A stretch of DNA of 34,509 nucleotides, from assembly GCA_000375685.1 (NCBI GenBank), contig AQVQ01000007.1:1-34509 (forward strand), in the 5' to 3' direction. Below are positions 16,387-26,049 of the stretch, piece by piece. Position 1 is the stretch's first letter. Each line of letters opens with the position of its first letter. This stretch comes from a crenarchaeote SCGC AAA261-N23. GTDB taxonomy: Archaea > Thermoproteota > Thermoprotei > Gearchaeales > Gearchaeaceae. The notes under the pieces are model-generated. The model did not search any database and was not told the origin of the DNA. It saw nothing but the letters and a program-made list of their open reading frames with translations. The position numbers and the translations under genes are program-made.

Positions 16387-17037
16387 ATGTTATCTAAAAA
16401 GCTTTGGGCATATATAGAGGATATTTTTAGCTCTATTATCTCCCATCCTTTTATAAAAGGGTTGACAGATGGAACCCTCGAAGAAGAAAAATTCAGATAT
16501 TATATAATCCAAGATTATTTATATCTTAGAGAGTTTAGCAGAGCTTTGGCAATACTTTCATCCAAAGCAGAAATACTAAACGAATCTTTGCTTTTCGCAT
16601 CCCATGTTCAAGATGTTTTTAAAGTAGAAAGAAGCTTACACGAATATTTCATTTCTAAATGGGGTATAAGCAGTGATTTATACAAACCTTCTCCAACCAA
16701 TTTGCTGTATACTTCATTTTTAATATCAACCACCATAGCAAAACCATACTATGAAGGTGTTGCAGCTGTTCTTCCATGTTATTGGATATACATGGAAGTT
16801 GGAAAAGAACTGATTAGAAAAGGTTCACCAAATGAGCTTTATCGAAAATGGATAGAAACATATGGAGGAGAAGAGTATGAAAAAGGAGTTAGAGAGGTTA
16901 TTAAGATAATTGATAGATTTAATCTAAATGGTCAACAAGAAAAGGAGGTATTTAAGAATTTTAGAATTTGCTCAATCTTCGAATACATGTTCTGGGATTC
17001 AGCTTATAGAATTGAAAAATTTCCTTTTGATTTCTAG
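16387..17037 (+). CDS. tenA: TenA/thiaminase II family aminopyrimidine hydrolase
   Basis: The 216-residue all-helical protein has the full TenA active site: Asp43 (IIQDYLYL), Tyr108, Cys131 (LPCYWIY), Tyr159 and Glu199, in register with Asp44, Tyr112, Cys135, Tyr163 and Glu205 of the Bacillus enzyme. TenA salvages the pyrimidine of degraded thiamine by hydrolysing its aminomethyl group, and can also cleave thiamine. No other thiamine genes and no TPP riboswitch are nearby. It is convergent with, and overlaps by four bases, the M24 peptidase gene. Confidence 0.93.
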   Translation: MLSKKLWAYIEDIFSSIISHPFIKGLTDGTLEEEKFRYYIIQDYLYLREFSRALAILSSKAEILNESLLFASHVQDVFKVERSLHEYFISKWGISSDLYKPSPTNLLYTSFLISTTIAKPYYEGVAAVLPCYWIYMEVGKELIRKGSPNELYRKWIETYGGEEYEKGVREVIKIIDRFNLNGQQEKEVFKNFRICSIFEYMFWDSAYRIEKFPFDF

Positions 17038-18065
17038 CTAAGTATAGGGGAGGGCCAGTAACTATCCAAACTCACAGCTTTTCCATTTGAATCGATATAA
17101 ACATTACTTTCAAGTCTAACTCCAAATTTTCCTGGCAAATAGATACCTGGTTCTATAGTAAATACCATGCCTTTCTTCAACTCTTTTTTATAAAGGCCGT
17201 TAATGAATGGTTCTTCATGAACTTCTAGACCTAGACCATGTCCTGTTCTATGAATAAAATAGTTTCCATAGCCTTTCTTAGTTATAACACTTCTTGCAAT
17301 TTCATCTAAATCACTTGCAAGAATACCATCCTTCGATGCTAGTATAGCTTCGTCATGGGCTTCTTTTACGATTTCATATATTTTGAAAAACTCATTGTAA
17401 TTTGGATTACCTAAAGAGTATGTTCTAGTTAGATCCCCAAAGTATTCATTATAAGTTGCACTAACGTCAATTACGATAATGTCTCCTCTTTTAATACTTT
17501 TAGAAGAATGTCTCCAATGAGGTATTGCTGAATTTTCAGCAAATTGAATTAACAAATTCATAGGATTTGCATTCCTCTTAAGTATTTCCTGATAGATGTA
17601 TGAAGCAAGTTCATTCTCAGTTATTCCTTCTTTAATTTTATCCTCTGTCTCTTTTATGCTATCTTCTATAATTCTAACAGCTTTACTTATGTTCGCTAAT
17701 TCTTCTTCATCTTTGATAACTCTCATCTCTCTAACAACATCATCAATAACTGAAATCTCAATTTCCTTTGCAAACTTTTTTAGGATTAAATAGTATTTTA
17801 TTGGCATATTTTCTTCAGTGCCAACCTTTAAAGAGCTTCCTTGAATTATCCTTTTAAGATAATCCAAAGGATTTTCATTATCTGTGTAAGCGAAATAGTT
17901 TATTCCTTTTCCTTTGATTTTTAGTTCATCGAGCTTAGGTACTACAACAGTTGCATCTTCATTTTTAAGATCTATAATTAAAGTACAGAATCTTTCATAA
18001 GTCTCTATAGTTGCTCCTGTCAAATACCTAAAATTCGCTCCTGGGAAAATTAAGGCAAAATCCAA
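17034..18065 (-). CDS. M24 family Xaa-Pro peptidase, 5'-truncated duplicate
   Basis: This copy matches the intact gene at 28025-29101 from residue Leu11 onwards and then leaves homology at 18080. The first ten codons are replaced by unrelated sequence that reaches an in-frame TAG within a few codons. No ATG is available; TTG at 18065 would give 343 residues starting at Leu16 of the full protein. All five metal ligands remain, but the start and promoter are lost, so it is a broken duplicate or the product of a chimeric join. Confidence 0.8.
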   Translation of the reverse strand: MDFALIFPGANFRYLTGATIETYERFCTLIIDLKNEDATVVVPKLDELKIKGKGINYFAYTDNENPLDYLKRIIQGSSLKVGTEENMPIKYYLILKKFAKEIEISVIDDVVREMRVIKDEEELANISKAVRIIEDSIKETEDKIKEGITENELASYIYQEILKRNANPMNLLIQFAENSAIPHWRHSSKSIKRGDIIVIDVSATYNEYFGDLTRTYSLGNPNYNEFFKIYEIVKEAHDEAILASKDGILASDLDEIARSVITKKGYGNYFIHRTGHGLGLEVHEEPFINGLYKKELKKGMVFTIEPGIYLPGKFGVRLESNVYIDSNGKAVSLDSYWPSPILS

Positions 18066-18128
18066 ATCTTTTTCTTTAAGAGCATTAAATTTGCTCTATC
18101 CTCTGCGATAATCTCAAGAGTTTTAATC

Positions 18129-18404
18129 ATGAGTTTAGCAAACTATCTATTCTTTCTTGTCTTCTTTCCTTTTACATTTGGACCTTCACTTTCTCTTATA
18201 GCTAAAACAACCGGTATTGTTGTTCAAGGATTTTTCGCACAGGTATTACTTTTATTGCTTATACTGGGCATATTCAATGCTTTGCATGCAATTATTACAA
18301 CATTCATTCCAGTATTCATCTTAAGGTATAATCCACAGATAGTAAAGATGGCTTCATTGATAAAACCTGTCTGGTTTGTAAAGTACATTAATTTAGGAAA
18401 ATAA
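18129..18404 (+). CDS. Small membrane protein of unknown function
   Basis: This 91-residue protein has two hydrophobic stretches (about 5-27 and 33-66) that could make two or three membrane helices, with a positively charged C-terminal tail. I do not recognise a family. ATG start; the upstream 48 bases adjoin the inverted-repeat junction, so its natural promoter region may be missing. It is convergent with livF across 60 bases that include a two-way T tract. Confidence 0.5.
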   Translation: MSLANYLFFLVFFPFTFGPSLSLIAKTTGIVVQGFFAQVLLLLLILGIFNALHAIITTFIPVFILRYNPQIVKMASLIKPVWFVKYINLGK

Positions 18405-18447
18405 ATTTCTAAACTGCTGATTTTTTAAGAGATATTATAAAATTAAG

Positions 18448-18462
18448 TTTTTTTTAAAAAAA
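18448..18462. terminator. Bidirectional T-tract terminator between convergent genes
   Basis: Eight T followed by seven A (tttttttt aaaaaaa) lie between the stop of the small membrane protein and the livF stop, so each strand reads a run of T just after its gene. T-rich tracts act as archaeal terminators. Confidence 0.55.
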
Positions 18463-18464
18463 GG

Positions 18465-19172
18465 TTACTTCAAACCTAAATATAAACTTGCAAATTCTTT
18501 ATGCTCCAATAATTCTTTAGGTGATCCTTGGAAAGCAACTCTTCCGCTAACCATAAGATATGCATTATCGGCTACTTCTAAAGCTCGAACTGCATATTGC
18601 TCTACTAAAATAACTGTTATTCCTTTTTCTTCACAAAGCTTTATTATCGAATCCAAAATTTGCTTAACGATGATTGGAGCTAAATTTGCTGTTGGTTCAT
18701 CGAACATCATCAATTTTGGTTTTCTGATCAAATTTATTGCAATTGCCAGCATTTGCCTTTCTCCTCCGCTCATTATCTTTGCCTTTTCTTTGTATTTCTT
18801 TTTTAAAACAGGGAAAAAATCTAAAACCTCCTTTATTCTACTTTCAGCCTCATCTTTAGCTAAAGTATAGGCAGCCATTCTCAAGTTTTCTTCAACGGTT
18901 AATTCTGAAAAGACATTCTCAACTTGAGGGAGATAGGCTATTCCAAATCTTGCAGCTAAATGGGGCTTAACCCTTGTTATATCTTTTCCTTCAAAAATTA
19001 TATTGCCTGAATAAACGTTTGTTAAACCAAATATTGTCTTAAGAAGGGTTGATTTTCCACTACCGTTGGGACCAACTATAGCGGTTATCTTTTTTGGCTG
19101 TATTTCTAAGTTAACATCAAATAAAATATGTAACTTTCCATACCCTGCGTTTAAATTTTTAACACTTAACAT
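18465..19172 (-). CDS. livF: Branched-chain amino acid-type ABC transporter ATPase (LivF)
   Basis: The 235-residue ATPase has Walker A GPNGSGKS near residues 34-41, signature MSGGERQ, Walker B LMMFDEP and the LivF-style C-terminal YLMVSGRVAFQGSP. It would power import through the LivH-LivM pore together with LivG. Its ATG overlaps the livG stop by one base. The order on the minus strand is livJ-livG-livF. LivF versus LivG is assigned by length and by the short Liv-type C terminus. Confidence 0.9.
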   Translation of the reverse strand: MLSVKNLNAGYGKLHILFDVNLEIQPKKITAIVGPNGSGKSTLLKTIFGLTNVYSGNIIFEGKDITRVKPHLAARFGIAYLPQVENVFSELTVEENLRMAAYTLAKDEAESRIKEVLDFFPVLKKKYKEKAKIMSGGERQMLAIAINLIRKPKLMMFDEPTANLAPIIVKQILDSIIKLCEEKGITVILVEQYAVRALEVADNAYLMVSGRVAFQGSPKELLEHKEFASLYLGLK

Positions 19173-19933
19173 TACTTGCCTATATAACTTTCAATTACCT
19201 TTGGGTCATTTATAACTTCTTTTGGATTTCCTTCAGAGATAACCTTACCATTAAACATTGCATAGGCATAATCTGCATAATCCAACGCGATATCCAGTCT
19301 ATGTTCAACAATAACTATAGTAATGCCTAAATTGTTTACTAGTTTTTTAAGTTGCCCAAACAAATCATGGGCAAGTGTTGGAGAGATTCCTGCAGCGGGT
19401 TCATCCATAAGCACGAGCTTAGCGTTGCACATGAGCACTCTACCTACTTCTAAAAGCTTTATTTGACCTCCGCTTAGTTTATAAGCTTCTTGATCCTTAA
19501 ACTTAATTAAATTTAAATTTTCTAGAACGTTGATGGCAGCCTTATAAATTTCTTCTTCTTTATATTTCCAAATTCCTTTTAAAGGTGCATACAGAAAATG
19601 TTCACCAGGATTATCTCTTGCAGCTGCTAATAAATTTTCTAAAACTGTTAATTTTATAAAAGGTTTGGGTATTTGGAAAGTTCTTACAATTCCTAACTTA
19701 AACTTTTCATGAGGTTGAAGATAAGTGATATCCACATTCTCATAATATATTTTTCCTTCATCTGGTGTGTAAATTCCGGAAATTGTATTAATTAAAGTTG
19801 TTTTTCCACTCCCATTAGGACCTATAATTAAAGTCAATTTACCTCTTTGAAATTCAATATCTACGCCGTCTAAAGCAGCTAATCCCCCAAAGTATTTTTT
19901 TAAGTTTTTTGTCCTTAATATTATATCTTCCAT
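19172..19933 (-). CDS. livG: Branched-chain amino acid-type ABC transporter ATPase (LivG)
   Basis: The 253-residue ATPase has Walker A GPNGSGKT near 37-44, a FQIPKPFIKLTVLENL segment typical of LivG, signature LSGGQIK and Walker B LVLMDEP. LivG pairs with LivF to form the nucleotide-binding dimer of the transporter. The gene lies between livJ and livF with a 37-base gap to livJ. Sequence is complete and shows no changes in catalytic motifs. Confidence 0.9.
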   Translation of the reverse strand: MEDIILRTKNLKKYFGGLAALDGVDIEFQRGKLTLIIGPNGSGKTTLINTISGIYTPDEGKIYYENVDITYLQPHEKFKLGIVRTFQIPKPFIKLTVLENLLAAARDNPGEHFLYAPLKGIWKYKEEEIYKAAINVLENLNLIKFKDQEAYKLSGGQIKLLEVGRVLMCNAKLVLMDEPAAGISPTLAHDLFGQLKKLVNNLGITIVIVEHRLDIALDYADYAYAMFNGKVISEGNPKEVINDPKVIESYIGK

Positions 19934-19970
19934 TAAAATAAAAATAAAAAAATAAAAAATTTAAAACTAT

Positions 19971-21263
19971 TTATGCGTATGACTGATATGCGGGGAAGTA
20001 CGTTGCACTATCTGATACAGGGCTGTAAGTTCCTATAAGAACCCATGTATATGTTCCTCCTTGGCTTACTATAGTCCAAATACCGTAATCTCCTATTGCT
20101 CTGTCATGGTGAACATCAAGATAGATCCAACCTGAAGCTCCATAGAATGAATCTGCCACCTGTGGCAATATCTTTGCAACCTTAACTGAATCATATGCAT
20201 TAACTTCAACTATAGCCTTTATAAGTACCCATGCGATATCATAAACAACGTAAGAGTATGAATCTGGTTCTCTACCAAGTGTTGATTTTATGTAGCTCTC
20301 TACCTTTTGGGTTATACTTGTAAATGCCGGTGTAAATATTGTATGAACAAATTTGGTTTGTATACTGAATTGTGCTACCGTAGGGTCTGAAACGAAAGCT
20401 GCTGAACCTGCAGTACCATCTGATCCAAACCATCTAACTTGCTTCAACGCAGGATAATTTGCAGCCACATCAAGCAATAATTGTCCTTCTTCAAAGGATA
20501 TTAGATTTACACCTACATGTGCTGCACCATACTGTTGAATAGCTGCTTGAACTCTGTTATTAAGATCTGCTACAATTGCACTGAAATCTTTTGTTTCAGG
20601 AGGAAATGAAATTTGTTCAAATGTGCCACCTAATTGCTGGAATCTTTGTGAAACATAGCTTGCAAGTCCATCTCCCCAGCTATCGTGTCTGTTAACGATT
20701 ATTGCATGCTTAATTCCTGCATCCCACATAATCTTTGCTATTGCAGGACCTTGATATTTATCAGGCGGTATGAATCTGAAGACAAAGGTCTTATTTATTG
20801 CTAGCTCCATTGAAGTTGAAGATTGACTTACAACTACTATTTGATTGCTTTCTGCATAGCTTAAAATATTCTTAAGCTCAGCACTTGATAGTGGACCTAT
20901 TACGAACTTTATACCTTGTGCAGCTAAAACTTGTAGTTGACTTAAAGCTTGATCTGGTTTTGCAGCAGTATCTTCAACTACAAATTGAACCGTTGTGCCT
21001 GGTCTAACCGTTGCAAGCCAGGAATTTATTTCTTGTTGTGCTAAATTAAGTGTTGCCTGATGATCTTCTCCAAAGGATTTTAAATCTCCTGAAAGAGTTA
21101 ATAGAGCGCCTATTTTTATCACTGAAGGTAATCCTGTTGGTGGTGCTGCTGCTGGAGCTGGATTTACTGCAGGGTATACAAAGTATCCTATCGCCACGCC
21201 TATTATTAAGCCAACAATTGCAAGTGCTATACCTCTGCCTATCCAAGATGCCTGTGTTGCCAT
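19971..21263 (-). CDS. livJ: Liv-type substrate-binding protein, membrane anchored
   Basis: The 430-residue protein has an N-terminal hydrophobic helix (about 13-33), a short Ala/Pro linker, then a type I periplasmic-binding fold starting IKIGALLTLSGDLKSFGEDH, the classic start of LivJ/Leu-Ile-Val-binding proteins. With no lipobox cysteine, the helix probably tethers the binding domain to the outside of the cell membrane. It is divergent from livH across 58 bases with a shared TATA region. Substrate could be branched-chain amino acids, other amino acids, amides or urea. Confidence 0.88.
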   Translation of the reverse strand: MATQASWIGRGIALAIVGLIIGVAIGYFVYPAVNPAPAAAPPTGLPSVIKIGALLTLSGDLKSFGEDHQATLNLAQQEINSWLATVRPGTTVQFVVEDTAAKPDQALSQLQVLAAQGIKFVIGPLSSAELKNILSYAESNQIVVVSQSSTSMELAINKTFVFRFIPPDKYQGPAIAKIMWDAGIKHAIIVNRHDSWGDGLASYVSQRFQQLGGTFEQISFPPETKDFSAIVADLNNRVQAAIQQYGAAHVGVNLISFEEGQLLLDVAANYPALKQVRWFGSDGTAGSAAFVSDPTVAQFSIQTKFVHTIFTPAFTSITQKVESYIKSTLGREPDSYSYVVYDIAWVLIKAIVEVNAYDSVKVAKILPQVADSFYGASGWIYLDVHHDRAIGDYGIWTIVSQGGTYTWVLIGTYSPVSDSATYFPAYQSYA

Positions 21264-21321
21264 AAATGTTATATAAAGGAATTTTATATATTTAAAATTA
21301 ATTATTCATTATAATTACAAA
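21264..21321. promoter_or_regulatory. Divergent promoter region for livJGF and livHM
   Basis: The region holds a near-symmetrical TATA element (tttatatattta, 21283-21294) about 25 bases before the livJ ATG and about 33 bases before the livH ATG. One element could serve both directions and keep the two halves of the transporter balanced. No operator-like repeat was found. Confidence 0.5.
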
Positions 21322-22245
21322 ATGGATCCTTTAACTGCAGCTGTGATAGTAGTTAGTGGAATTACAATATTAAGCAGTTTAGGTCTAACATTAACTTATT
21401 TAACTACAAAGGTTCCGAACTTTGCACATTCAAGCTTCATAGCTGTAGGAGCATACATGGGAGTTTATGCGCAACAAGTAGCTAAAGTGAATCCATTGCT
21501 TTACTTGCCTTATGCTTTCTTAGCAGGAGCAGCTATTGGTTTCCTGCAATATAAAATACTTCTTAAGCCTTTGATAGATAAAGGAGCTAACATAGTTACT
21601 TTAATGATAGCTACTTTAGTTGTGACTATTTTCTTCTTCGGAGTAATAAACATAGTGGCAGATTGGATGGCGACAACATACAAGGTTAATTCAGTACTGA
21701 TTAATTTTAAGAACAGCGATTTTACTATTTACGATATACCAATATCTGTAATCTCAGTCTTGATTTTTGTAGTTTTAGTTTCAATTTCACTGTATTATTT
21801 GCTTAATAAAACAAAGTTTGGGATAGCTATGCGTGCAGCTATAGAAAATCCATCTTTGGCTTCTGTTGTTGGAATAAATATTGATAGAGTCTATACTTTT
21901 TCATGGATATTAAGTGGAGGACTCGCAGGTATTGCAGGAGTATTTTTTGGTTTTCAATATACTATAAGCACAAATTCTGCAGACTTTTTCCTACCATATG
22001 TCTTTGCTTCATCTATATTAGGTGGACTTGGAAACATATATGGACCTATACCTGGAGGAATCATCATAGGTACGAGTTCAATTGTCATTCCTTATGCCAT
22101 AGCACAACTAGGTTATCCAATAGCTTTGAATTTTGCTTTATTCGTTCCTTTAGCTATAATGGCTGCTACATTACTAATAATTCCTCAGGGAATTACAGGA
22201 ATCAATTTTAGAAAGCTATTTGTAAGGAAGTTGAAAGTGCAATGA
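21322..22245 (+). CDS. livH: Branched-chain amino acid-type ABC transporter permease (LivH)
   Basis: The 307-residue membrane protein has about eight hydrophobic segments and the LivH signatures GLTLTYLTTKVPNFAHSSF near the N terminus, GIAMRAAIENPSLASVVGI (ATPase coupling loop) in the middle and GGLGNIYGPIPGGIIIG near the C terminus. It forms half of the import pore. Its end overlaps the start of livM by four bases (ATGA), which indicates coupling. Confidence 0.92.
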   Translation: MDPLTAAVIVVSGITILSSLGLTLTYLTTKVPNFAHSSFIAVGAYMGVYAQQVAKVNPLLYLPYAFLAGAAIGFLQYKILLKPLIDKGANIVTLMIATLVVTIFFFGVINIVADWMATTYKVNSVLINFKNSDFTIYDIPISVISVLIFVVLVSISLYYLLNKTKFGIAMRAAIENPSLASVVGINIDRVYTFSWILSGGLAGIAGVFFGFQYTISTNSADFFLPYVFASSILGGLGNIYGPIPGGIIIGTSSIVIPYAIAQLGYPIALNFALFVPLAIMAATLLIIPQGITGINFRKLFVRKLKVQ

Positions 22246-23396
22246 CAACTGCGCTAGATCTTTTATCATTATTTATAAGAGACATTATACCATGGATTGC
22301 AGCATTCATAATAATAGCCTTAAGCTTAAACCTTGAATATGGATATTTAGGGATACCGAATTTTGGTAAGCTTTTAGCTGTATCTGGTGGAGGATTTGTT
22401 GCCGGTTTCCTACCAGGACTGATAATGTATTATGCTTATAATTTACAAAATTTAGGATACTACTATGGAACTAAGCATATATTGATTGTTTACACAATAA
22501 ACAACATACTCATACATTCTCCGTTACTTTCAATAGGTCTATTATTTTTAACAATCATAGTAGCAATGGCTTTCGGAGCCTTTTTAGGTTTGGTAAGCAG
22601 CTATCCAGCACTAAAGCTCAGAGAGGACTATTTAGGAATGATATTGCTAGCCTTAGGAGATGTTTTGGTTGTAATCGGTTACAATTCTGATATACCTGTA
22701 GGAGGATCTTTAGGTGTAATCGTTCCTTCTCTTCTAGGATTTTTAAATGGTACTTTTAACATCGATGTGAATTACATAAATTATATCAAAGATGCCTTGT
22801 TCATTGGTTTAGCGGTCGGAGTATACTTTTTTGCTAGAAGGCTTGTTAATTCACCACTTGGAAGAGTATTAAGAGCTATAAGAGACAATGAAACTTTAGC
22901 TCAGACTCTTGGAAAAGATATCGTGATATATAGAAGAAATGTTATGATGATTGCAGGAGCTTTAGCATCTATTGGCGGTTTGATTCTAGCACTCAATTCA
23001 GAATCAGTTATAGCGACAAAATACGATAGATTAAGTGATACATTCTATCCATGGGTTATGGTAGTAGTAGGAGGAGCTGCTAACAATTTAGGCACAACAT
23101 TAGGAGCTATAATGTTCATACTGATATTAAGAATAATTGATCTTTATAAGTATTCGCTAATGCCGTTTATACCATTCGATCCTGTATGGTTATCTCCCAT
23201 ACTTTTGAGTATTGCTTTAGGTCTTTCACTATTCTTTAGACCTGATGGACTTATAAGGGAGAAACCAACAAAAACCCTATCAGAAGCTGAAGTTATAAGA
23301 CTTGTTAATGAAATTAAGAACAATAAATCAACTTTGTATGCATTAGGTTTTAATTTTAACAAAATTAAATTATTAAAGAGAACAAAGATTTTTTGA
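22242..23396 (+). CDS. livM: Branched-chain amino acid-type ABC transporter permease (LivM)
   Basis: The 384-residue membrane protein shows LivM features: an N-terminal ALSLNLEYGYLGIPNFGK stretch, LKLREDYLGMILLALGD, the coupling loop LGRVLRAIRDNETLAQTLG and a GGAANNLGTTLGA segment near the C terminus. It is the second pore subunit. A short positively charged C-terminal tail is extra. The five genes livJGF and livHM make a complete transporter. Confidence 0.92.
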   Translation: MTTALDLLSLFIRDIIPWIAAFIIIALSLNLEYGYLGIPNFGKLLAVSGGGFVAGFLPGLIMYYAYNLQNLGYYYGTKHILIVYTINNILIHSPLLSIGLLFLTIIVAMAFGAFLGLVSSYPALKLREDYLGMILLALGDVLVVIGYNSDIPVGGSLGVIVPSLLGFLNGTFNIDVNYINYIKDALFIGLAVGVYFFARRLVNSPLGRVLRAIRDNETLAQTLGKDIVIYRRNVMMIAGALASIGGLILALNSESVIATKYDRLSDTFYPWVMVVVGGAANNLGTTLGAIMFILILRIIDLYKYSLMPFIPFDPVWLSPILLSIALGLSLFFRPDGLIREKPTKTLSEAEVIRLVNEIKNNKSTLYALGFNFNKIKLLKRTKIF

Positions 23397-23523
23397 TTAT
23401 ATAGTTGAATAATCTATTATTTAATAGCTTTAATTCCTATTAAATAAAATTTATATATTTTAATGTATTCTATGTAAATGTATATATTAAAGATATTTAT
23501 TGCCGATTCTAGTAAAAGTTATT

Positions 23524-24699
23524 ATGGAAGGTAACTTCGTATTCATTTTCCTTGAAATTTCCGTAATGATATTTACTGCCGTTCTTGTTAGAAGTTTAAT
23601 ATCAAGGTATGGTTTACCTTTACTTGTAGGCGAAATAATAGCGGGAATGATAATAAGTCCTTTTGCAATAGGTGGTTTTATCAATAGTATAGCAGGTTAC
23701 GATATTTTTACTATAAACGATTTTGTCTTATTTTTGTCCGAGTTTTCACTTATTCTTATAATATTTGCTTCAGGTCTAGAACATGGTATTTCGCCTATAA
23801 GAACTGCAGGAATATGGGGTTTTCTTGGAGCTACAATGGGTGCAGTCTTACCCTTTTCTGTTGCAACTATAGTTTACACATATATATTTGGAATAAATGA
23901 AGCCTTATTCATAGGAGTTGCTCTGGGTGCAACAAGCTTAGCTGCGGCGGCTGCTATACTTCAAGAATTACAGATAAAAAGTAAAGGTGTAGATTTTATG
24001 CTTTCAGCCTCAGCCTTAGACGATGTTGTGGATTTAATACTTCTTTCGGTTGTTATAGCATTTTCAACAATAACTAGTAGATCTTTTATTAACTTACTTT
24101 CAATAACAGCTTACTACATAATTTCATGGTTTATAATCTTCGTTATTTCAGTAATACTTATACCAAGAATTGTAAATATAGCTGGAGAAAAATATATTTA
24201 CCATTTACCATTCGTAATATTGTTTGGGCTTGTTGCTATAATGAACGTTCTTGGATTTTCTCCTATAATAGCAGCATTTATTGCAGGAGTTGCATTAGCT
24301 GAAAGTTATAGTGCTGAAAAAATAAGAGGATTAACTGAAACATTGATTAGCTTTTTTGGACCTATATTTTTTGTAATAATCGGCGCACAAGTAAACATAA
24401 TGAACATTAATTATCACGTAGTGTTATTTAGCATAGAGTTAACATTAATTGCAATAATATTCAAAATTTTAGGTGTATTACCATTTGCATACATGGTTCT
24501 TAAAAACTTCAGACAAGCTTTTTCATCCGCTTTAGGAATGGTTCCAAGAGGAGAGACTGGCATTGCAGTTGCATCCATAGGATTAACCAGTAATTTTATT
24601 GATCAGAACATCTTTTCTGCAATTGTAATCATGTCGCTTTTAACCACTTTCATAGGTTCAACTACTTTCAAAAGAATAGCTACTTGGATTTCAGATTAA
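23524..24699 (+). CDS. CPA2 family monovalent cation/proton antiporter (KefB/NapA-like)
   Basis: The 391-residue membrane protein has about twelve hydrophobic segments and CPA2 motifs: LPLLVGEIIAGMIISPFAIG near the start, SASALDDVVDLILL with the Asp-Asp pair of the ion path, and GMVPRGETGIAVASIG near the end. It lacks the cytoplasmic nucleotide-binding domain of KefB. I prefer the ATG at 23524; a TTG at 23500 would add eight residues. Upstream AT-rich DNA has tatatattaaa boxes. Sodium or potassium for proton exchange is expected; the ion cannot be told. Confidence 0.88.
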   Translation: MEGNFVFIFLEISVMIFTAVLVRSLISRYGLPLLVGEIIAGMIISPFAIGGFINSIAGYDIFTINDFVLFLSEFSLILIIFASGLEHGISPIRTAGIWGFLGATMGAVLPFSVATIVYTYIFGINEALFIGVALGATSLAAAAAILQELQIKSKGVDFMLSASALDDVVDLILLSVVIAFSTITSRSFINLLSITAYYIISWFIIFVISVILIPRIVNIAGEKYIYHLPFVILFGLVAIMNVLGFSPIIAAFIAGVALAESYSAEKIRGLTETLISFFGPIFFVIIGAQVNIMNINYHVVLFSIELTLIAIIFKILGVLPFAYMVLKNFRQAFSSALGMVPRGETGIAVASIGLTSNFIDQNIFSAIVIMSLLTTFIGSTTFKRIATWISD

Positions 24700-24705
24700 A
24701 ACAAA

Positions 24706-24717
24706 ATATTTATATAC
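24706..24717 (+). promoter_or_regulatory. TATA box for the MFS-deacylase-peptidase operon
   Basis: The sequence atatttatatac ends 22 bases before the ATG at 24739, so transcription would begin almost at the start codon. From here to 29101 all genes are on the plus strand with overlaps or short gaps. Confidence 0.5.
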
Positions 24718-24738
24718 ATGTGTAGGTCTATATGAACA

Positions 24739-26049
24739 ATGACAAGTAACTTAGGAAGAAAACTTAGAAATATAGCAGGCGCCTTAATAGGGAATTTCCT
24801 TGATTGGACAGACTTCGTAATATATGCTCAGTTTACAGTTATAATTTCAACCGTAATGTTTCCAAAAACACTAAGCCCTGAAGTGGCTGTTCTAAATACA
24901 TTACTTGTCTTTGGTATAGGATTTATTTTTAGACCAATAGGTTCAATAGTTTTTGGACACCTAGGCGATAAATACGGAAGGAAGAATGCAATGCTAATAA
25001 CTTTTTGGATAATGGGGATAGCTACAATGCTTACTGGCTTGATTCCTTCTTACTCAAGTTTAGGCATACTTGCTCCTGTGTTTTTAACATTAGTTAGAAT
25101 CGCTCAAGGATTTGCTGCAGGTGGAGAACTAGGAGGTGCTCTAAGCTATCTTATTGAAAGCGCAACACCTAAAAGAAGATGTTTTTATGGATCTTGGGTA
25201 GGGGTTACAATTCTTGGAGCATCAATGCTTGCTACAGGAACTGCCTACATTATAACTTCTTTTGGGAAAGATTTCGCTTATGGAATAGGGTGGAGAATCC
25301 CGTTTGTGTTATATGGACTCATATTAATACCTGTTGCTGCTGTGCTTAGATACAAAATGGAAGATTCGCCACTTTTTAAAGAAATAAAGGAAAGGAAGGA
25401 AATAGAAAAAGTGCCCGTAGCAAAAGTTTTTACCAAAGAATTAAAACCAGCAATTCTCGCTATAATGACTACGTTTGTTGGTACTGTTGTTTTATACGCA
25501 ATAACAAGCTTTTGGCCAACTTATTTAAGCCAATCACTAAAATTGCCTCTTGGTTCAGCTCTTTTAATCACTCTAGTAGCTGAAGCAGTTATACTAATAC
25601 TTACACCTGTATGGGCCTATCTTTCAGATACGAAATTAGGAAGAAAATTACCCTCATTAATTGCTTCAATCTTCTTTGCTTTATTCACGTATCCACTTTT
25701 CTTGTTTATAACCAGTTATTCCTTTGAAATAATACTATTGATTACTGTAGTTTTGGCATTTTTCATGTCAATATTAGAGGCAACATTGCCTGTTTGGATA
25801 GGTGAAAGTTTTGCTACTAATGAAAGATACTCGGGCTACATTGCTTATTCAATAGCTATTTCTTATTTTGGAGGATTCACTCCTTATATTTCACAGTTTT
25901 TAATTCTAAGTTTACATACAGCTTTAGCGCCTGTAATTTACATTGTTATATCCGCAATTGTTTCCGCTATAGGTTTCGCTTTAATGAAGGAAACATATAA
26001 AATTGAAGTATTACCTGCAACAAAGTCAATTTATCAGGAAAGTGAGTAA
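24739..26049 (+). CDS. MFS transporter, metabolite:proton symporter (MHS) type
   Basis: The 436-residue protein has twelve hydrophobic segments. The MHS pattern is clear: GNFLDWTDFVIYAQF at the start, FGHLGDKYGRKNAM between helices 2 and 3, RIAQGFAAGGELGGALSYLIE, and LSDTKLGRK after the central loop. The family includes ProP, KgtP and shikimate transporters, which import organic acids, betaines or amino acids with protons. Being first in an operon with two aspartoacylase-like deacylases and an Xaa-Pro peptidase, it probably imports an acylated or peptide-like nutrient. Confidence 0.9.
   Translation: MTSNLGRKLRNIAGALIGNFLDWTDFVIYAQFTVIISTVMFPKTLSPEVAVLNTLLVFGIGFIFRPIGSIVFGHLGDKYGRKNAMLITFWIMGIATMLTGLIPSYSSLGILAPVFLTLVRIAQGFAAGGELGGALSYLIESATPKRRCFYGSWVGVTILGASMLATGTAYIITSFGKDFAYGIGWRIPFVLYGLILIPVAAVLRYKMEDSPLFKEIKERKEIEKVPVAKVFTKELKPAILAIMTTFVGTVVLYAITSFWPTYLSQSLKLPLGSALLITLVAEAVILILTPVWAYLSDTKLGRKLPSLIASIFFALFTYPLFLFITSYSFEIILLITVVLAFFMSILEATLPVWIGESFATNERYSGYIAYSIAISYFGGFTPYISQFLILSLHTALAPVIYIVISAIVSAIGFALMKETYKIEVLPATKSIYQESE

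Noticed and set aside
18110..18135. Minus-strand frame starting with ATG near 18131 (MIKTLEII...) running into the left junction
   Set aside because: It is only about 19 codons before it passes into the M24 sequence in the wrong frame, and its ATG overlaps the plus-strand ATG at 18129. It could be the start of a native gene cut by the join, but there is not enough to call it.
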